Origin: JASFRI01 sp050115015 | GTDB lineage: Bacteria; Acidobacteriota; Polarisedimenticolia; CBDVAL01 | DNA: 9,032 bases | NCBI GenBank assembly: GCA_050115015.1 | Contig: JASFRI010000165.1 | Location: 1 to 9,032, forward strand | Direction of reading: 5' to 3' | Shown: positions 5,978 through 9,032 of the stretch, piece by piece | Layout: every line of letters starts with the position of its first letter | How positions within the stretch are numbered: position 1 is the first letter of the stretch | The notes under the pieces: model-generated | Databases searched by the model: none | What the model was told of the DNA's origin: nothing | Seen by the model: only the letters and a program-made list of their open reading frames with translations | Translations under genes and position numbers: made by a program

Positions 5978-6690
5978 GGCGGTTCCTGACCGGGGTCCTG
6001 CTGATCGGCTTGCTGCTGCCCGGCGGCCTGGTCCGGGGGCAGGATCCGGGACTCGACACCCGGGTCTTCACCGTGCGCTACAAGTCGGTGGACGACGTGC
6101 TGCTGCTGATCCGGCCGCTGCTGGGGGCGGAGGCCTCGGTGACGCTGCAGCCGCGGCTGCGGACCCTCACCGTGACCGACGAGCCGGCGCGCCTGGAGAA
6201 GATCGCCGCGGTCCTGCGGGGCTTCGACGTGCCGCCGCGACGGGTCAGCCTGGCGGTGTCGCTCATCCTGGGTAGCAAGGGGGTCGACGTCTCCGAGCCC
6301 CTGGTGCGGCCCCGCCGGCCGCAGCCCCTGCCGGGGTTCGACGCCACGCTGAAGGCGCTGGAGCACACGGTCTGGACCGACTACAGCCTGCTCGGCAGCG
6401 CGTCCTTCGCCACCGCCGAGGGGGAGGAGGCGGAGGTCTCCCTCGGGAAGGACTATCGCATCCGCCTGCGGGTGGACCGCGTGAACAACACCGAGGGGAT
6501 CACCCGCTTCGACCGATTCGCCCTGGAGCGGCGCACGGAGGACGCCGGGAAGATCGCCTATCACCCCGTCTGGAACCAGATGACGCTGAACCTCCAGGAC
6601 AACCGCCTGTACGTCTTCGGCGCCACCCGGATGGAGGACTCGCAGCGCGCCATCTTCCTGTCGGTGACCGCCGGCATCGAGGCCCCCTGA
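5974..6690 (+). CDS. Exported protein with a secretin N-type domain
   Basis: A 238-residue protein starting at TTG 5974 (TTGA overlap with the anti-sigma stop). Residues 1-22 form a clear signal peptide: RR, then FLTGVLLIGLLLPGGLV, with likely cleavage after VRG, so the protein is exported to the periplasm or outer membrane. Residues 29-92 match the secretin N1-type (KH-like) fold: RVFTVRYKSVDDVLLLIRPL, an LGAEASVTLQPRLRTLTVTD strand pair, then EKIAAVLRGFDVPPRRV. In secretins such modules repeat in front of the pore domain; here there is only one and no pore. The rest (about 93-238) looks beta-rich (GSASFATAEGEEAEVSLG; LNLQDNRLYVFGATRMEDSQ) and I do not recognise its family. The neighbours gspF and gspE make a periplasmic accessory or regulatory part of a type II secretion or type IV pilus system likely. 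It could also be the output sensed by the anti-sigma factor next door; that is speculation. Confidence 0.8.
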   Translation: MRRFLTGVLLIGLLLPGGLVRGQDPGLDTRVFTVRYKSVDDVLLLIRPLLGAEASVTLQPRLRTLTVTDEPARLEKIAAVLRGFDVPPRRVSLAVSLILGSKGVDVSEPLVRPRRPQPLPGFDATLKALEHTVWTDYSLLGSASFATAEGEEAEVSLGKDYRIRLRVDRVNNTEGITRFDRFALERRTEDAGKIAYHPVWNQMTLNLQDNRLYVFGATRMEDSQRAIFLSVTAGIEAP

Positions 6691-6691
6691 G

Positions 6692-7912
6692 ATGCCGGAC
6701 TTCCTCTGCAAGGTGGGCACCCCCACCGGGGAGATCGTGGAGCGGGTCTACTCCGCCGCCAACGAGAAGATCCTGCGCAAGGATCTCGGCGACAAGGAGC
6801 TGCTCATCCTGTCGGTGCGGCGGCGGGGCGGCCTGCTCGGCATGCTGCCCGGCCTCGGCGGCCCGCGGCGCGGAAAGATCAAGGTCAAGGAGTTCCTGAT
6901 CTTCAACCAGGAGCTGGCGGCCCTCCTCAAGGCCGGGATGCCGATCCTGGGTAGCCTCGACATCCTCATCGAGCGCCGCAAGAACCCCGTCTTCAAGGCG
7001 GCGCTCACGGACATCCGGGACCAGGTGCGCGGCGGGGCGTCCCTCTCCGACGCCTTCGCCTCCCACGGCGACCTGTTCCCGCCGATCTACGGCTCCTCGC
7101 TGGCCTCGGGAGAGCGGAGTGGCGAGATCGTCGCGGTCCTGCTGCGCTACATCAAGTACACCAAGACGCTCCTGGCGCTGCGGAAGAAGGTCGTCTCCGC
7201 CATGGTGTACCCCGCGCTGCTGGCGTTTCTCTCGCTGGGCTTGATCGCGCTGCTGGTTCTCTACGTCCTGCCGAAGTTCTCCGAGTTCTTCACCGGCATG
7301 AACACCGATCTGCCGATGCTGACGGTGGTCCTGCTGAACATCTCCCTCTTCGTGCGGAGCAACATGCTCCTGATCCTGGGCGCCGCGGCCATCGCCATCG
7401 CGGCGTTCTCGGCCTGGAAGCGCACCAGCGTCGGGGAGATGCAGCTCGACCGTATGAAGATGTCGCTGCCGATGGTGGGCAAGATCATCCAGAAATACGC
7501 CGTCTCCGCGTTCTCGCGAACCCTGGGGACGCTGCTGGCCGGCGGCATCCCGCTGGTGCAGGCGCTGGACATCGCCGCCGGCGCCGTGAGCCTGCGCCTG
7601 TTCCAGACACGCCTCGCGGAGGTGGCCACGCGGATCCGCGAGGGAAAGGCCCTTTGGGAGTCGCTGGACGCCACCGGGCTGCTGACCGAGATGGCCATCG
7701 AGATGATCCGCGTCGGCGAGCAGACCGGCTCCCTGGAGTCGATGCTCATCGACATCTCGGACTTCTACGACGAGGAGATCGACAGCGATCTCCAGACGAT
7801 CATCGCGCTGCTCGAGCCGTTGATGCTGATCTTCATGGGCATCGTGATCGCCACGATCCTGATGGCGATCTACCTGCCCATGTTCCGGTCGTACTCGGCA
7901 GCGCAGACATAG
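6692..7912 (+). CDS. gspF: Type II secretion / type IV pilus inner-membrane platform protein (GspF/PilC family)
   Basis: A 406-residue polytopic inner-membrane protein, the normal family length. It forms the platform that couples the cytoplasmic ATPase to assembly of the (pseudo)pilus. The N-terminus (about 1-60) is a cytoplasmic lead-in. Two copies of the T2SSF fold follow: about 66-190 (FNQELAALLKAGMPILGSLD, then GGASLSDAF and SGERSGEIVAVL) and about 270-395 (FSRTLGTLLAGGIPLVQALD, then VGEQTGSLESML). Membrane segments are visible at about 172-194, 224-241 and 371-395, the last ending in the typical ILMAIYLPMF. The ATG is 1 base after the stop of the secretin-N gene, with GAGG at 6679-6682 upstream. 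Sequence alone does not separate a T2SS GspF from a pilus PilC; the symbol is given on family grounds. In many operons gspF follows gspE, whereas here it precedes it. Confidence 0.95.
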   Translation: MPDFLCKVGTPTGEIVERVYSAANEKILRKDLGDKELLILSVRRRGGLLGMLPGLGGPRRGKIKVKEFLIFNQELAALLKAGMPILGSLDILIERRKNPVFKAALTDIRDQVRGGASLSDAFASHGDLFPPIYGSSLASGERSGEIVAVLLRYIKYTKTLLALRKKVVSAMVYPALLAFLSLGLIALLVLYVLPKFSEFFTGMNTDLPMLTVVLLNISLFVRSNMLLILGAAAIAIAAFSAWKRTSVGEMQLDRMKMSLPMVGKIIQKYAVSAFSRTLGTLLAGGIPLVQALDIAAGAVSLRLFQTRLAEVATRIREGKALWESLDATGLLTEMAIEMIRVGEQTGSLESMLIDISDFYDEEIDSDLQTIIALLEPLMLIFMGIVIATILMAIYLPMFRSYSAAQT

Positions 7913-7916
7913 GAGC

Positions 7917-7964
7917 CCATCCGGATCATGAGTAGCTGCCGCGAAGAAGCCATGACCCGGACGG
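7917..7964 (+). repeat. Inverted repeat (hairpin) between gspF and gspE
   Basis: Within the 73-base gap, 7917-7930 (CCATCCGGATCATG) pairs with 7951-7964 (CATGACCCGGACGG) over 12 of 14 positions, the two exceptions being A-C mismatches; the enclosed loop is 20 bases. The stem ends 9 bases before the gspE ribosome binding site. There is no T tract, so it does not look like a classical terminator. An RNA-processing or stabilising hairpin, an attenuator or an operator are all possible. The potential pairing is plainly visible; the function is inference. Confidence 0.5.
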
Positions 7965-7973
7965 ACTTCTAGA

Positions 7974-7978
7974 GGAGG
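7974..7978 (+). promoter_or_regulatory. Strong ribosome binding site for gspE
   Basis: GGAGG, within a longer GAGGAGGA run, ends 7 bases before the ATG at 7986. It fixes that start and shows that gspE is initiated independently rather than by coupling to gspF. Confidence 0.75.
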
Positions 7979-7985
7979 ACGGGAC

Positions 7986-9032
7986 ATGCCTCCACAGCAC
8001 GGAGAAGACACGACCGCGACGCCGGCGGTCCCCCTCCCGGATCAGGACGACGTCCGCTCGGAGGAGGTCCAGGCCCGGCAGCTCGCGGAGCGGCTCGGGA
8101 TGCCGTTCATGAACGTGTCGGACATCCAGATCAACCACGACCTGTTCCGCTCGATCCCGGTGGACCTGATGTTCCGCTACAACTTCGTGCCGCTGAAAGA
8201 CGAGGAAGGAAGCCTGCAGGTCGTCATGGATGACCCGGCGGACGTCCTGAAGATCGACGAGCTCGAGCTCCTCCTGGGCAAGCCCCTGGAGATCACCGTC
8301 GGCACGCGGGCCGGCATCCAGGAGATGCTCAAGAAGTCCGAGTCCAGCCAGCGGGTCCTGGACGAGGCCACCGAGGAGTTCAAGATCCAGATCATCCAGG
8401 AGGACGAGGATGGGGAGGAGCAGCTCTCCATCGACAAGCTCACCTCCGACAGCAGCCCCATCATCAAGCTGGTGGACTCCACCCTCTTCAACGCCCTGCA
8501 GCGCCGCGCCAGCGACATCCACATCGAGACGCAGGAGCGGGAGGTGGTGATCAAGTACCGGATCGACGGCGTGCTGTACCACGCCATGGAGCCGATCGAC
8601 AAGCAGTTCCACTCGACCATCATCTCCCGCATCAAGGTCATGTCCGAGCTGGACATCGCCGAGAAGCGGGTGCCCCAGGACGGGCGGTTCAAGCTCAAGG
8701 TCCGCGGCCGCACCATCGACTTCCGCGTCTCGATCATCCCCACGGTGCACGGGGAGGACGCGGTCATCCGGATCCTGGACAAGGAGTCCGCCAACGAGGA
8801 GTTCGCGAACCTGCGGCTGGACATCCTGGGCTTCGACGAGGCCGCCCTCCGCAAGCTGCGGAAGTTCATCCGGGAGCCGTACGGGATGGTGCTGGTCACC
8901 GGGCCCACGGGATCGGGGAAGACCACCACCCTCTACGCGGCGCTGTCGGAGGTGCAGTCCAGCGAGGACAAGATCATCACCATCGAGGACCCGGTGGAGT
9001 ACCAGCTGGGCGGGATCACGCAGATCCCGGTG
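7986..9032 (+). CDS. gspE: Type II secretion / type IV pilus assembly ATPase (GspE/PilB family), 5' part
   Basis: The frame stays open for 349 codons and runs off the window end, so the C-terminal portion is missing. It encodes the hexameric cytoplasmic ATPase that powers pseudopilus or pilus assembly through GspF. After a polar leader (1-25) comes a T2SSE/MshEN-like N-domain at about 28-117: QLAERLGMPFMNVSDI, IPVDLMFRYNFVPL, then VVMDDPADVLKIDELELLLG. An acidic linker (about 125-150, with QEDEDGEEQ) leads to the N-terminal half of the motor: SPIIKLVDSTLFNALQRRAS, the Asp box DIHIETQEREVVIKYRIDG, AEKRVPQDGRF, and Walker A GPTGSGKTTT at 306-315. ITIEDPVEY at 332-339 follows. Walker B, the His box and any zinc-binding CxxC pair would lie past the edge. 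The N-domain seems short compared with PilB proteins that carry two such domains. T2SS versus pilus assignment is not settled by the visible part. Confidence 0.95.
   Translation, partial: MPPQHGEDTTATPAVPLPDQDDVRSEEVQARQLAERLGMPFMNVSDIQINHDLFRSIPVDLMFRYNFVPLKDEEGSLQVVMDDPADVLKIDELELLLGKPLEITVGTRAGIQEMLKKSESSQRVLDEATEEFKIQIIQEDEDGEEQLSIDKLTSDSSPIIKLVDSTLFNALQRRASDIHIETQEREVVIKYRIDGVLYHAMEPIDKQFHSTIISRIKVMSELDIAEKRVPQDGRFKLKVRGRTIDFRVSIIPTVHGEDAVIRILDKESANEEFANLRLDILGFDEAALRKLRKFIREPYGMVLVTGPTGSGKTTTLYAALSEVQSSEDKIITIEDPVEYQLGGITQIPV

Noticed and set aside
6500..8750. Opposite-strand frames across gspF and gspE
   Set aside because: The + strand shows complete GspF and clear GspE motifs; the antisense products lack recognisable domains and have no ribosome binding sites that I could see.

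Overview
The window is a densely packed, very GC-rich stretch of bacterial chromosome. All nine supported protein-coding genes lie on the + strand, and most neighbours touch, overlap by 4 bases or sit within a few bases of each other. The strong G/C third-position bias also opens long spurious reading frames on the opposite strand. No IS element, phage gene, CRISPR array, tRNA or rRNA is visible. The gene set and layout (small heat-shock protein with Lon, ThiL, an ECF sigma/anti-sigma pair, a secretin-N protein, GspF and GspE) suggests a Gram-negative, diderm, high-GC lineage such as Acidobacteriota or Myxococcota. That placement is an inference from style and content; the sequence has no phylogenetic marker that settles it.

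Region 1 (1-719): the last 65 codons of the ribonucleotide reductase repressor NrdR, then a short spacer with a GC-rich hairpin, then an Hsp20/alpha-crystallin chaperone. Region 2 (721-4702): the ATP-dependent protease Lon starts 1 base after the Hsp20 stop. It is followed by thiamine-monophosphate kinase ThiL and a small DUF2062 membrane protein. These four genes look like one transcription unit whose first half serves protein quality control.

Region 3 (4703-4835) is the largest gap. It carries a bulged hairpin and a perfect 12-base palindrome and probably separates two transcription units. Region 4 (4836-9032): an ECF sigma factor overlaps (ATGA) a zinc-binding, single-pass anti-sigma factor. 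That gene overlaps (TTGA) a small exported protein with one secretin N-type domain, which is followed after 1 base by a GspF/PilC-type platform protein. A 73-base gap with a strong inverted repeat then leads into a GspE/PilB-type ATPase that runs off the window edge.

The most interesting idea here is that the envelope-stress-type sigma/anti-sigma pair is physically and probably transcriptionally tied to a type II secretion or type IV pilus-like machine, with an orphan secretin-N protein as the link. The individual families are known. The arrangement, the uncharacterised C-terminal parts of the anti-sigma and secretin-N proteins, and the hairpin between gspF and gspE are the points worth checking.
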